The notes under the pieces were generated by a model. It saw only the letters and a list, made by a program, of their open reading frames with translations, was not told the origin of the DNA and did not search any database. Below, piece after piece: positions 1 to 8,381 of a DNA stretch of 64,000 nt; the first letter of the stretch is position 1, and the number at the start of each line of letters is the position of its first letter. The stretch lies in contig CAZKQW010000001.1 of assembly GCA_964555055.1 (NCBI GenBank), forward strand, positions 62,001-126,000, given 5' to 3'. The position numbers and the translations under genes are program-made. Source of the DNA: GCA-016699445 sp964555055 (GTDB lineage: Bacteria; UBA10199; JACPAL01; GCA-016699445).

Positions 1-1374
1 GTTATGTTGGAAATAATTGCCCGGCTTCACGGGATGCGTGTGGTTGACGGCAACGCTGTTCAAGAGAATTTTCGTGGCGAGATAGGCGCTTCGACTGATC
101 CCGTATTGAACTCCGTAGCCGCGTTGAAAAGCCTGCTGCTTCCGGTAATAAAGGGTGCCGCGGAGGTTATTACTGTCCGGAAAGAGGGGGTTGTCCTTCT
201 GAAATGAAAAATCCTGGGATACGCTGCCCCCGACGGTCGATGAACGATCCGTCAAGAGGTGTTGGTGGAAGAAGGAATAACGGTGAAGATCGTTATACGT
301 AGGCGCCGCCAATGGAATCCTGAGCCCATGTTGGATGTAGCTGTATTTCAAGGAAGACGTCGAACGATCCGTCTCCCAGAACGGATTCGCCATTCCCGAC
401 ACTCCCCCATCGACCCTCAACGCACTGAGGCCCAAGGAAAAATCCTTCGTCAGATGGTATTGCCCTTCGGCAAGCACTGAAGGCTTGTAGGACTCGATGC
501 CGAGAGGTTGGTAGGCGAACGCGCTGACGGTCACGACATCCGGTTTTTGCCGTCCCGGTATGTATCGGATCGCAGAAGCGGTCGTACCGAAGATTTGATT
601 GCTCGTATCGGAATCAAGAAGCTTCAGACTCGGCCGAACGCCGCCAAAAATATTTAGTTCCCTCTGGAACCGTGAACGAGACCGCAGGACGCTTCTAAAA
701 GACAAGTTGGATCCTAAGAAAGCCGTACTGGAAATCACATCGTTTCCGACCCTTCCCAAGATGGTCGCCGTCTGACCAAACGTCAGGTAGCGCGTCGGGT
801 CTTGATAACTCACGAGGGCCCCCACCCACTCGGGGGTCTCCAAGCCGTCATGCCGCATCCCAAAATTCGCGCGCAAACGCCCATGGCTCCGGATGGGATC
901 GTCCATCTGTAGAGTGTGAGCGGTGCCGGGATCCGTGAAAAAGGTGCTTTTCGAAAAATGCGACGTATTTTGGACTTCGTAAGTGAAGTAAGGTTTGGTT
1001 CCTTGAAATCGCGGACCGACGACGGCTGAAGTCAACGAAGGCGGTACCCTCACGACCACATCCAGGAATTGAAGGGATCCTTCGCGCCAAAAGAGGATTT
1101 GAGACTTCCCGCCTCTCATGGCGGTGACGGTGATTTTGTTTCCTGCGACGCTCTCGACATGCAGGATGTCTTCATCCGCGACGAAAGCTCCACTGACATC
1201 GGTGCCCTCGAGGGTCACCGTCTTTCTTTCCCCGATGAAGATTTCGACCGGATTTGAGCTCTCGGCATGGGCGCTCGCCGAAAGAAAAGACGCCAGAAAA
1301 AGAACCGTAAAGAAACGCTTAACGGCCGACGACCACGGTCTGTTCGAGCGGAGGAAGTTTCGTATCGGAATCAA
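1..1374 (-). CDS. Usher-like outer-membrane beta-barrel protein, 3' end beyond window
   Basis: An uninterrupted reading frame runs from about 1320 to the left edge, so the protein (about 430 residues visible) continues outside the window. It begins with a clear signal peptide (KRFFTVLFLASFLSASAHAE). The next ~75 residues look like the pilus-formation N-terminal domain found at the start of CpaC-type secretins: VEIFIGERKTVTLEG, then ADEDILHVESV, then a beta-rich end. The rest is rich in Tyr/Phe/Ser strands such as YLTFGQTATILGRVG, as in beta-barrels. No ATG precedes the signal peptide; the first usable start in frame is a TTG at 1374, which would overlap the chaperone gene by about 55 bases, so the start is uncertain. 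It is the last visible gene of a minus-strand set with a pilin-like protein and a chaperone-like protein, which suggests a secretion channel or usher for a surface fibre. Family assignment is inference. Confidence 0.7.
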   Translation of the reverse strand, partial: MIPIRNFLRSNRPWSSAVKRFFTVLFLASFLSASAHAESSNPVEIFIGERKTVTLEGTDVSGAFVADEDILHVESVAGNKITVTAMRGGKSQILFWREGSLQFLDVVVRVPPSLTSAVVGPRFQGTKPYFTYEVQNTSHFSKSTFFTDPGTAHTLQMDDPIRSHGRLRANFGMRHDGLETPEWVGALVSYQDPTRYLTFGQTATILGRVGNDVISSTAFLGSNLSFRSVLRSRSRFQRELNIFGGVRPSLKLLDSDTSNQIFGTTASAIRYIPGRQKPDVVTVSAFAYQPLGIESYKPSVLAEGQYHLTKDFSLGLSALRVDGGVSGMANPFWETDRSTSSLKYSYIQHGLRIPLAAPTYNDLHRYSFFHQHLLTDRSSTVGGSVSQDFSFQKDNPLFPDSNNLRGTLYYRKQQAFQRGYGVQYGISRSAYLATKILLNSVAVNHTHPVKPGNYFQHN

Positions 1375-2221
1375 CGGAGGAAATGATCGCTTTGTAAGTA
1401 CCATTCGGAACATCCTTAAACGACGGCTGGAACAAGATCTTCATCGTCGCCCCCGGCAGCAGGAATTCGGATCTTTCCATCTTCATCCGAGTGACGACCT
1501 TTTTTTCGGAATCCAAAAGAATCAATAAAGCGTTAAGTTTGATCTCGGCATTACCCGTATTCTTGATTTCCGCGGCGGCGCTGGGCGCCTGATTACCTTT
1601 TGGCCGGATTATTTCAATTTTTTTCAATGAATAAGCCTGTTTTTCCGTTCCTGTGATATGGCATTTAATCGTCATCGCGATCGCCGGTTGGAGTCCGAAT
1701 CCGACGTTGACCTTATACTCTTGCTGCTTCTTTTCTTCGGGGGACGGGAGACCGGGGGATGCGTTGGAAATATTGATTCCCGTGTACTGGGTTCCCGTCA
1801 GAGTCACCGGGACGTCGAGAAAAATGCTCACGTTTTTGGAGCTATTCGCCGGTATTTGCACCTCGGGGGCTTCGAGCGTGAGGTGCCGCGAGAGATGATC
1901 GGCCGGCAAACCCGCAATGGGTTTGTAGGAAAAACCCGACCTATCGTCGACGACGAGACCTAAAGCTTCCATCTTGAATCGGCTCGCGATCGAAGCGGGA
2001 TTTTCGATCCTCACCGTCGTCGAAACGCGCTGGCCCGGCGTACAAGCCAAATCGACGACCGGAGGCGAGATGCCGAAGACGGTATTGCTGCGGGACTGCT
2101 TCATCTCGGATTCGGAAATGGCTGTCTCGTCTGACTTTCCGTCTTTTTTCGCGACTTCTTTTTTCGCGAACGAAGCGACCGGAGCGAGGGTTAAGATCAA
2201 TAAAAGACCCCAAAATCTCAT
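1319..2221 (-). CDS. Periplasmic chaperone-like protein of a fibre-assembly locus
   Basis: A 300-residue protein with a cleavable signal peptide (MRFWGLLLILTLAPVASFAKK) followed by a charged linker. Two beta-sandwich-like regions follow: residues ~50-160 (FGISPPVVDLACTPGQ, then TTVRIENPASIASRFKME) and ~190-300. The phrase pattern 'ISPPVVDLACTPGQ...VRIENP' and the strand order resemble PapD-like or COG1470/DUF916-type Ig domains, which cap secreted subunits. A good ribosome site (AAGGAG) precedes the ATG. It lies 15 bases behind the pilin-like gene and runs directly into the barrel gene, giving the order subunit-chaperone-usher. It is not a classical FimC (no obvious FimC signature), so the chaperone role is inferred from fold hints and position. 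Confidence 0.65.
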   Translation of the reverse strand: MRFWGLLLILTLAPVASFAKKEVAKKDGKSDETAISESEMKQSRSNTVFGISPPVVDLACTPGQRVSTTVRIENPASIASRFKMEALGLVVDDRSGFSYKPIAGLPADHLSRHLTLEAPEVQIPANSSKNVSIFLDVPVTLTGTQYTGINISNASPGLPSPEEKKQQEYKVNVGFGLQPAIAMTIKCHITGTEKQAYSLKKIEIIRPKGNQAPSAAAEIKNTGNAEIKLNALLILLDSEKKVVTRMKMERSEFLLPGATMKILFQPSFKDVPNGTYKAIISSVDSDTKLPPLEQTVVVGR

Positions 2222-2236
2222 AACTTCTCCTTTTCG

Positions 2237-2800
2237 TTAAAGCGTCGTGGCTTGAAGACGGAACCTGTCGGAAAGACGGCCGGTCTGGTTAGGACGCACT
2301 TCCAAGATCAATCTCAATGGAAACGACGTGCTTCCCGTCAAGGTTTGGATGCGGTTGCTGCGCGGCTCCTCATAGATCTGCTGGGCCAAGTCCGTCCGGA
2401 TCGTCGATAGGGAATAGTACGCATCGTTGAAGGGATTCGCGGACGTACGTAACTTCATCAGCTCAAGACTCACCGACGATGCCCCGCCGAAAACGATATC
2501 GACGTCCACCACCGCCTCCAGTTTGAGGTTGCCCTCCTCGCGGTAGGCGTCTCCGCTCGCGACCTGCTCGGGGTGCGTGAAGGTGACGGCGCCGAAATCG
2601 ATCAATCCGCCTTGAAAAATCGTCTTGCGTCCGAATTGGTTCGTTCCTTCCGACACGCCGATCTGGACGCTCGAGACGATGGTCGCTCCGGCGTCGAAAG
2701 CCGTCTGTCCTGAAATCTTCCGAAACTGCGAGGAGAAGAGCAGGAAATTCGCCGTGAAAAGTCCGAGTAGGAGTCCGTATTTTATTTTTTCTCTCATCAT
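2237..2800 (-). CDS. Secreted pilin-like subunit, uncharacterised
   Basis: A 187-residue protein with an N-terminal hydrophobic export signal (residues ~8-30). The mature part is beta-rich. It contains LIDFGAVTF, similar in style to the 'FG.V' strand of spore-coat-U or alternate chaperone-usher subunits. It ends in a hydrophobic/aromatic strand (RLSDRFRLQATTL), as donor-strand subunits often do. It is the first gene of the minus-strand unit leading to the chaperone-like and barrel genes. It starts at the same base region as the divergent ABC operon, so the two units probably share the short region around 2800-2865. No direct homology to a named pilin could be established by eye. Confidence 0.6.
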   Translation of the reverse strand: MMREKIKYGLLLGLFTANFLLFSSQFRKISGQTAFDAGATIVSSVQIGVSEGTNQFGRKTIFQGGLIDFGAVTFTHPEQVASGDAYREEGNLKLEAVVDVDIVFGGASSVSLELMKLRTSANPFNDAYYSLSTIRTDLAQQIYEEPRSNRIQTLTGSTSFPLRLILEVRPNQTGRLSDRFRLQATTL

Positions 2801-2865
2801 TGAAGCAGGCTAGCGGAAAATTCGGGTTGATTCAATCTCGTTTCTTTGCTCCAATCGCGCCTCCC

Positions 2866-3582
2866 ATGGCCTCCATCGAGCTTCGCGATCTCAACCATTT
2901 CTACGGCAATTTTCATTCTCTCCATGACGTCAATATCGACATTTCACCCGGTTCGCTCACGGGACTGATCGGACCCAATGGTGCGGGAAAGTCGACTTTG
3001 ATGAAAATATTGGCGGGATTCCTCGTGCCGAGCTCCGGGACAGTCCGTGTGGCGGGCCTTTCGGTCCAAGAGAACCCGCTCGAAGCGCGGCGCAAAGTCG
3101 GTTATATGCCCGAAACGCCCGCCCTCTATCGGGAGCTCAGGGTCGAGGAGTATTTGGATTTCGTAGCCACGCTTAAAGGATTGACGCGGGCTGAAACCCT
3201 AGGGGAACGGGATGAGATCGTGCAATGCTGTGGTCTGCATAAAATATTGAAGAAGCTCATCGGCGGCCTGTCAAAGGGCAACCGTCAACGGGTCGCCTTG
3301 GCCCAGGCCCTTATCGGATCCCCGGAGGTCATTCTGCTCGACGAACCCACCTCAGCCTTGGACCCTTCCCAAGTCATGGAAATACGGAGCTTCATCAAAG
3401 GCATCGGAGGTCGGAAAACCGTGCTGATGTCCTCCCATATCCTTTCCGAAATCGCCCAAATCTGCGACCGTATCGTCTTCATCCGCGATGGACGTACGGT
3501 TTTCCAAAGCGATCCCAAGGCCGGAGCTTTAGGTCTATCGCAAGCTCAGCTCGAGGCCCTCTTCGAAAAGGGGATTCTATGA
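2866..3582 (+). CDS. ABC transporter ATPase, GldA/CcmA-like
   Basis: A 238-residue ATP-binding subunit. It has Walker A (GPNGAGKST), signature (GGLSKGNRQRVALAQAL), Walker B with catalytic Glu (VILLDEPTSALDP) and the H-loop (SSHILSE), all in order. The reading frame is open 22 codons further upstream, but ATG 2866 begins the domain (MASIELRDLNHFYG) and is preferred. The stop overlaps the start of the permease gene (ATGA), so the two are translationally coupled. It belongs to the family that energises ABC-2 membrane proteins such as GldF in gliding bacteria and exporters in deltaproteobacteria. The substrate is unknown. Confidence 0.9.
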   Translation: MASIELRDLNHFYGNFHSLHDVNIDISPGSLTGLIGPNGAGKSTLMKILAGFLVPSSGTVRVAGLSVQENPLEARRKVGYMPETPALYRELRVEEYLDFVATLKGLTRAETLGERDEIVQCCGLHKILKKLIGGLSKGNRQRVALAQALIGSPEVILLDEPTSALDPSQVMEIRSFIKGIGGRKTVLMSSHILSEIAQICDRIVFIRDGRTVFQSDPKAGALGLSQAQLEALFEKGIL

Positions 3583-4346
3583 GGAAAATCTTCGCTCTCA
3601 TGGCCAAGGAGTGGAAGCTCTTCTTTTACACCCCTTTTGCCCTCGTGATCGTCCCCCTCTTCCTGATCCTCTGCGGTACTTATTATTATTCCGCTCTCGA
3701 CCGTTACCTCAACCTCACCGACCCGAACCAAACCCTGAAAGCGGTTTCCTCGATCAGCCTCACGACGCATCTTTTGATCCCTTTCCTTCAAAACCTCCTG
3801 AATATCTTCGTCTTCATCACTCCTATCCTCACCATGCGGTCCTTTTCGGAGGAAAAGAAGTTGGGTAGCTACGATCTTCTGATCAGCTATCCTATCCATC
3901 CCGCTCAGATTTTTTTGGGTAAGTTTTTAGGAACGCTAACCCTGTCGCTGTCACTTCTCCTTTTAAGCTTTCTTTTCGTCGGATTTACTCTCGTGAAAGG
4001 CGATGTCTTCGTTCCTCAGATCGCGACCGCTTATTTGGGACTCTTCCTTTTCATTCTTTTCTACAACGCCGTGGGTGTCTTCGCGTCGCTCCTCACGGAG
4101 AACCAAATCGTCGCCGCATTGATCGGTTACGGGGTTTTCTTCTCGACGATCCTTTTTCAATGGTTGGCTTACGTCTCCGGATCGCCATGGGACGCGTTCT
4201 TTTCCAATTTTCTCTTCGTCACCCACTTGGAAAGTTTCCGGCAAGGGCTGGTCTTCACCGGGGACGTCGCCGCCTATCTTTGCGTCACCGGAGCGATTAT
4301 GGTCATGGGTTATTGGAGGCTGAGGCGTCACTATAAAGCCTCCTGA
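3579..4346 (+). CDS. ABC-2 type permease, GldF-like
   Basis: A 255-residue integral membrane protein with about six hydrophobic segments. It opens with an ABC-2 style start (MAKEWKLFFYTPFALVIVPLFL) and contains the conserved 'RSFSEEKKLGSYDLLISYP' stretch. That stretch closely matches GldF/NosY-type permeases (RSFAEEKKSGTIELLLT in relatives). It overlaps the ATPase gene by four bases and is followed 11 bases later by the GldG-like gene. It is the membrane partner of the ATPase. GldF itself was named from Bacteroidota gliding; here only the transporter architecture, not gliding, is supported. Confidence 0.9.
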   Translation: MRKIFALMAKEWKLFFYTPFALVIVPLFLILCGTYYYSALDRYLNLTDPNQTLKAVSSISLTTHLLIPFLQNLLNIFVFITPILTMRSFSEEKKLGSYDLLISYPIHPAQIFLGKFLGTLTLSLSLLLLSFLFVGFTLVKGDVFVPQIATAYLGLFLFILFYNAVGVFASLLTENQIVAALIGYGVFFSTILFQWLAYVSGSPWDAFFSNFLFVTHLESFRQGLVFTGDVAAYLCVTGAIMVMGYWRLRRHYKAS

Positions 4347-4357
4347 AATCGAAACTT

Positions 4358-5806
4358 ATGATCCCACTCACTCTTATTTCCACCGTCGTCTCCATGGCCT
4401 TGATAGGCTTCAACGTTCAACCCGTCTGGATCCAGCTCATCGCCTTCGCCGTGAGCGCAGCGCTTTTCCTCACCACCTTGGGGAGGGAAATGCCCCGCCC
4501 CGAAAAGGTCCAACGATGGCTCCAACGCAAATCCTTTCTTTTCATCGCCCTCTTCCTGCTGGCCATCACGAATCTCATCGCCAAAAAATACGATCACGTC
4601 TTCGATCTTTCCCAGGGAAAGATCTACGCCCTGCGGCCGCAAACGATCGAATGGATCTCGAAGCTGCAGGAACCCACCGAGATCCTGGTTTTTCTCCGTA
4701 GGGACGATAAGACGGTGGCTTATGCGGAGTGGCTGCAAGATCAGATCGATCGAGCGTCGCGTTCCGTGAAGGTATCCATCAAAAACATCAATCAGGAAGT
4801 TTCCCTGACGCAAAAGTACGACGTCAAACAAACCGGAGAAGTGGTTTTGGTTTCCGGGGAACGTTGGGTGAAGATCCCTAGCTTCCAGGAAAAGGATTTG
4901 ATCCAAGGGGTTTCCAGGCTCGTGAGCCGGACGTCCTCCTCGATGTGTTTTTTGACGGGACATGGAGAGTCGGACGTGGAGGACGAAACTCCGGAAGGCC
5001 TCTCTCGTTTGAAAGATTTCCTCATCGGTACCGGCTACCGCGTGCTTTCAGTCTCTTTCACGACGCATACCCAGGAGGAGATCCTTCAAAAATGCGGTCT
5101 CCTAGCCCTGGTCAATCCCAAAACGAATTTCCTTCCCGAAGAACTGAAAGCCTTTAACGACCTGTTCTCTTCCCCTCTCCCGATGATCGTCTCCTTGGAA
5201 ACCACGTTTTCATCCAACATGAAGGAGGCTTTGGCGAAAACAGGACTCACGATTTCTTCGGACCCACTGATCGACACCGACAATCTCAAGCGTCGCAAAC
5301 CTCTCACGGATATTTTATTGACCCGCCTCAATACGCATCCTGTTTTCGAAGGTTTCGGCTCGGGTCTTTACCTGCCGCAATCGCGAGCACTTTTCCAGCA
5401 AGCGACGCCCTCTCCTTTTCATTGGGAATCTTTGATCACCACGCCCGTCGGCTCGGAAAATATCCAGCTTTTGGAGGACAAAAAAAACCGAGGGCCTTTC
5501 ACCGTGGCGAACATCGGAGGTTTTTCGAAACAGTCTCAAGACAAGGTAATTTTCGGGGCGGGACGTAGTTGGATCAATGCTTCGATCGGTTATGGGGAGA
5601 ATCAAAAGTTGTTTTTCAACTTATCCAAAACGCTTCTGAAGGAACCTCTGGTCAATTTTTCCCAGAGCTTTGAGGAATCCGAGAAACGTTTGATTTTGTC
5701 ATCTCAAGAACTGTTTTGGATTAAAAACCTGTGTTTTTACATCCTCCCCGCCTTCTTCACGTCGCTTTGCCTTCTCGTCTGGTGGAGACGGTGGAAAATT
5801 TCTTGA
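4358..5806 (+). CDS. GldG-like ABC-transporter auxiliary protein
   Basis: A 482-residue protein with two or three membrane helices in the first ~85 residues, a large soluble region and a C-terminal helix (residues ~452-476, LCFYILPAFFTSLCLLVWW). The soluble part has the PF09822 'ABC-type uncharacterised transport' pattern: FDLSQGKIYALRPQTIEWIS, then LTGHGESDVEDETPEGLS. The two-helix start followed by 'N..A.....DLS..K.Y.LS..T' is characteristic of GldG. It follows the GldA/GldF-like genes in the same operon and is followed by a DUF4340 gene, the usual companion in deltaproteobacterial genomes. Exact function is unknown even in well-studied relatives. Confidence 0.85.
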   Translation: MIPLTLISTVVSMALIGFNVQPVWIQLIAFAVSAALFLTTLGREMPRPEKVQRWLQRKSFLFIALFLLAITNLIAKKYDHVFDLSQGKIYALRPQTIEWISKLQEPTEILVFLRRDDKTVAYAEWLQDQIDRASRSVKVSIKNINQEVSLTQKYDVKQTGEVVLVSGERWVKIPSFQEKDLIQGVSRLVSRTSSSMCFLTGHGESDVEDETPEGLSRLKDFLIGTGYRVLSVSFTTHTQEEILQKCGLLALVNPKTNFLPEELKAFNDLFSSPLPMIVSLETTFSSNMKEALAKTGLTISSDPLIDTDNLKRRKPLTDILLTRLNTHPVFEGFGSGLYLPQSRALFQQATPSPFHWESLITTPVGSENIQLLEDKKNRGPFTVANIGGFSKQSQDKVIFGAGRSWINASIGYGENQKLFFNLSKTLLKEPLVNFSQSFEESEKRLILSSQELFWIKNLCFYILPAFFTSLCLLVWWRRWKIS

Positions 5807-5867
5807 ATCAATAGACTCGAGAGAAAACGACGGCACATACCTTAAGGGAAAACCATTTATACGGACG

Positions 5868-6725
5868 ATGAAAAATCTTAAAACATTTCTATTATTTATT
5901 TCCCTCTTCGCCCTGATCTTCGTTTTCCTGAACGTCCAAATCACGCCCGCGCGAAAACGCGTCCTGTCATGCGACCCCTCAAAAATCCGAAAAATCGTCC
6001 TATCGACCGATGAAGAGGTCACCCTTTTGGAAACCTACGGCGATCTCAAAACATGGAAGCTGCGTTCGGGAGACACCGTCCTCGGCGCCGACCGTGACGT
6101 CGTAAAGAAGTTCCAGAATCTTCTTTGTCATTTAGGTTACGTGGAATCCTTTAAGGATGTCTCTCCGGAGCAATCGAAGGACTATGGTTTTTCTTCACCT
6201 CGACGACAGATCGAAATCACGACCGACGCCACCGTAACCCTTTTGATCGGCGATGACACTCCCAGCACCACCGAGTTTTACGTTTCGACCCGCGAAAATC
6301 CGGACCAAGTCTTTCTCGTCGCCAATGCCTTCTTACCCTCCTTGACGGCTCATCTGCCGGATTTGATGGAACGCCATGTGTTCGATCGGCTGAAGGAAGA
6401 TGGAGCGGTTTCCATCGGAAGGGACGACGCCAACATGTCTCCGATGGTTTCCGACGCCAAGACGATCGACCTTTTGCGCGCTCAATCCTTCACCAACTAT
6501 CAAGGGCCTTTAGCGGAGGAGAAAACCCTCGATTACGGAATGGGGCTTCCCGACTTCCATATCGACTGGAAGCGCTCCGACGGCAGCAGCGCTCGTTATG
6601 ATTTTTCTTTTTTCTCGGAAAAATATTATCTGAGGGTTCAGATAGGGGCTTTTCATTACGTGCTGATCCTGGAGCCGAGCGCCGCTCAGGCGCTTTGGGC
6701 GAAGGTCAACGAACTTCAAAATTGA
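5868..6725 (+). CDS. DUF4340-family protein
   Basis: A 285-residue protein with one N-terminal membrane anchor (residues ~5-22) and a periplasmic part. It has the DUF4340 features: an early 'I.KIVLSTDEEVTLLE...WKL' strand pair, a central 'YGFSSPRRQIEITTDATVTLLIGDDTP' region, and the 'YVSTRENPDQVFLV' strand. Families with this domain sit directly behind GldG-like genes in many genomes, as here (61 bases after the GldG-like stop), and probably work with the transporter. Its last 20 bases overlap the 3' end of the convergent gene on the other strand. Confidence 0.8.
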   Translation: MKNLKTFLLFISLFALIFVFLNVQITPARKRVLSCDPSKIRKIVLSTDEEVTLLETYGDLKTWKLRSGDTVLGADRDVVKKFQNLLCHLGYVESFKDVSPEQSKDYGFSSPRRQIEITTDATVTLLIGDDTPSTTEFYVSTRENPDQVFLVANAFLPSLTAHLPDLMERHVFDRLKEDGAVSIGRDDANMSPMVSDAKTIDLLRAQSFTNYQGPLAEEKTLDYGMGLPDFHIDWKRSDGSSARYDFSFFSEKYYLRVQIGAFHYVLILEPSAAQALWAKVNELQN

Positions 6726-7341
6726 TTCTCCCGTCCAAGGAGAGTGGCTCCGCAAAGGAAAGTCCGAACTGTAACCAATACGGTTGATCGGTATCCTTGC
6801 CAAAGGCGAATTCGTTCTTATACCGTCCGCTTCCGGAAACCCGTAGTTCACTTTTTTGAATCGTTTGACTCGAAGCCAACTCTTCCTGCGAGAAGCTTCC
6901 GTTTCGGCTTAAATAAATCCTCATCCTCGAAAACCGATCTGCGCTTAGGTAAAAAGGCTGAGAGTCCGCTATATTCTGGCAATAGAGATTCACTCGAATG
7001 ACGGGTCCCGGAAAAATAATGGATACCCAGCCTCTTTCAGGGACGCCAAACTTCGCGTCCGACGGCTCGTAGAGGTCGATACCCGTCCTCAGGGTGGCCT
7101 CGATGGAACTCGCCTGCGCCGTCCCCACGAAACCGTATTTCAACTGGAGGGACGAAGGGAGATCAATCTCCGAATGAGGCAGACAACTCGCGGCCACTTC
7201 GAAGTCCAAGCTATCCGAAGCCGACTCCGCTCTCTGGAGGTTTCGTATCAGAATCACGGTCATGAGACAGACCATGAAAAACCCCAAGCCTCCGACTTTC
7301 CCTTTCCTTTTCCAATCACATCTTCCTTCCGACTCTTTCAT
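6706..7341 (-). CDS. Secreted or membrane-anchored protein of unknown family
   Basis: A 211-residue protein with a short basic start and a signal or anchor helix (residues ~17-33, GGLGFFMVCLMTVILI). The remaining ~170 residues are beta-rich with two cysteines (CLPHSEI and LYCQNI) that could form a disulphide. A clear ribosome site (AAAGGAG) sits four bases before the ATG. It lies between the ABC operon and the pair of secreted paralogs, on the strand of the fibre genes, so a minor-subunit role is possible. I see no named family. The 3' end overlaps the DUF4340 gene tail by 20 bases. Confidence 0.6.
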   Translation of the reverse strand: MKESEGRCDWKRKGKVGGLGFFMVCLMTVILIRNLQRAESASDSLDFEVAASCLPHSEIDLPSSLQLKYGFVGTAQASSIEATLRTGIDLYEPSDAKFGVPERGWVSIIFPGPVIRVNLYCQNIADSQPFYLSADRFSRMRIYLSRNGSFSQEELASSQTIQKSELRVSGSGRYKNEFAFGKDTDQPYWLQFGLSFAEPLSLDGRINFEVR

Positions 7342-7381
7342 GGAGCTCCTTTAATCACAGGCCCACGATACAATCAAAATG

Positions 7382-7422
7382 AAAAAGGCGAAGGGTCCAG
7401 TGAGACACACCGGACCCTCGCC
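7382..7422 (-). terminator. Rho-independent terminator behind the secreted paralog at 7468-8175
   Basis: Bases 7387-7398 pair with 7412-7422 (GGCGA/A/GGGTCC against GGACCCTCGCC, one bulged A). The stem is followed on the minus strand by CCTTTTT. The position is 45 bases beyond the stop of the minus-strand gene, as expected. Confidence 0.75.
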
Positions 7423-7467
7423 ATAGGTTTTTTTGTGGGGGGACACAAAAACCCTTCACGTCTTTTC

Positions 7468-8175
7468 TTAATAAGGATGCATCAAGAGATTGATGTTTTC
7501 GCTGCCGGTCCCGAAGGCGCTGCTGATATCCACCTGAGCCATCAACGTACCCGCATTCGTTCCCTTCACGACGATCTGACCGTCCGGAACAGCATTACCA
7601 TCCGTACCGTCCACGATGGGACCGGATGTCAGGCCACCCACACCGACTAATCTCAATGGCAAAGCGGACGTTAGAGCATCGACTTTATAGATAGAGCTGA
7701 ACGTATTCCGATCGGCGCTGATGGAATCGATGGCTACATCGAAATCCGCTTCATCGCTTCCATCCCCATAGGCGACGACATCGAGAGTGGCAATGTCCTG
7801 ACAGCTAACGCCTGTTAATTTATATGTCGGCATATCCGTCGCGAGCGCGGCAAAGTGGGGAGATGCCCCTACGGCATTTAAAGTAGCGGTCACCACATCC
7901 GCCACATCGCCTTCGATCGCATTCGTCAGCGTTTCCGTTACGGACACCACGTTGCTGCCGCCAGCTGAAGCAGATCCTACCGACATATTGAACTGCACGC
8001 CGCTTACCCAAGCTTCTTGGGCATGTTCGGCACAGGTCACCGACACGTTCATCGTGCCTGTCGCATCGGCGTTCGCATCGCTCATGCCGACATCGACGTT
8101 CTTCGTGATCCCGTAAGCGGACAGCGCTAATAGCGCGGCAGCGACGGGTAATACGGTTCTTCTCTTTTGCCTCAT
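7468..8175 (-). CDS. Secreted fibre-subunit-like protein, paralog 1
   Basis: A 235-residue protein with a signal peptide (residues ~1-24). The mature sequence is low in charge, rich in Ala/Val/Ser/Thr/Gly/Asp and beta-like. It is clearly paralogous to the product of 8382-9095. Both contain 'PTYKLTG.SC', a 'D..D.A.DS..A....F...Y.VD' region, 'GSDGN...PDGQIVVKG.NAG' and a hydrophobic C-terminal strand. The composition is that of a major pilin or surface fibre subunit. It has a strong ribosome site (GGGAGG), its own terminator, and a sigma-54-type promoter 45 bases upstream, all pointing to an independently and strongly expressed monocistronic gene. Confidence 0.75.
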   Translation of the reverse strand: MRQKRRTVLPVAAALLALSAYGITKNVDVGMSDANADATGTMNVSVTCAEHAQEAWVSGVQFNMSVGSASAGGSNVVSVTETLTNAIEGDVADVVTATLNAVGASPHFAALATDMPTYKLTGVSCQDIATLDVVAYGDGSDEADFDVAIDSISADRNTFSSIYKVDALTSALPLRLVGVGGLTSGPIVDGTDGNAVPDGQIVVKGTNAGTLMAQVDISSAFGTGSENINLLMHPY

Positions 8176-8218
8176 AGTGACCCTCCCTTAGGTTTCATTT
8201 GGCTTTGTCCTGTGCTAG

Positions 8219-8235
8219 AGCAAAGTCGGTGCCGG
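8219..8235 (-). promoter_or_regulatory. Sigma-54 (-24/-12) promoter for 7468-8175
   Basis: On the minus strand the sequence reads CGGCACCGACTTTGCT. GG and GC are separated by exactly 10 bases, and seven further positions match TGGCACG-NNNN-TTGCW. The GC lies about 45 bases before the ATG, giving a leader of roughly 30 bases that contains the ribosome site. Confidence 0.65.
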
Positions 8236-8381
8236 GGAGGGGAAAAAATATTCCGTCGTGATTTTTCGCGTGTTTGTTGAAAAATAGAACCTAAAAGTCA
8301 CGAAAGACAAAAATCCGAAGTCACAAAAATGATGGAAATTGAGCAAAGCGTTTTAGCAATTAATGGAAAACTGGCAGGTGC

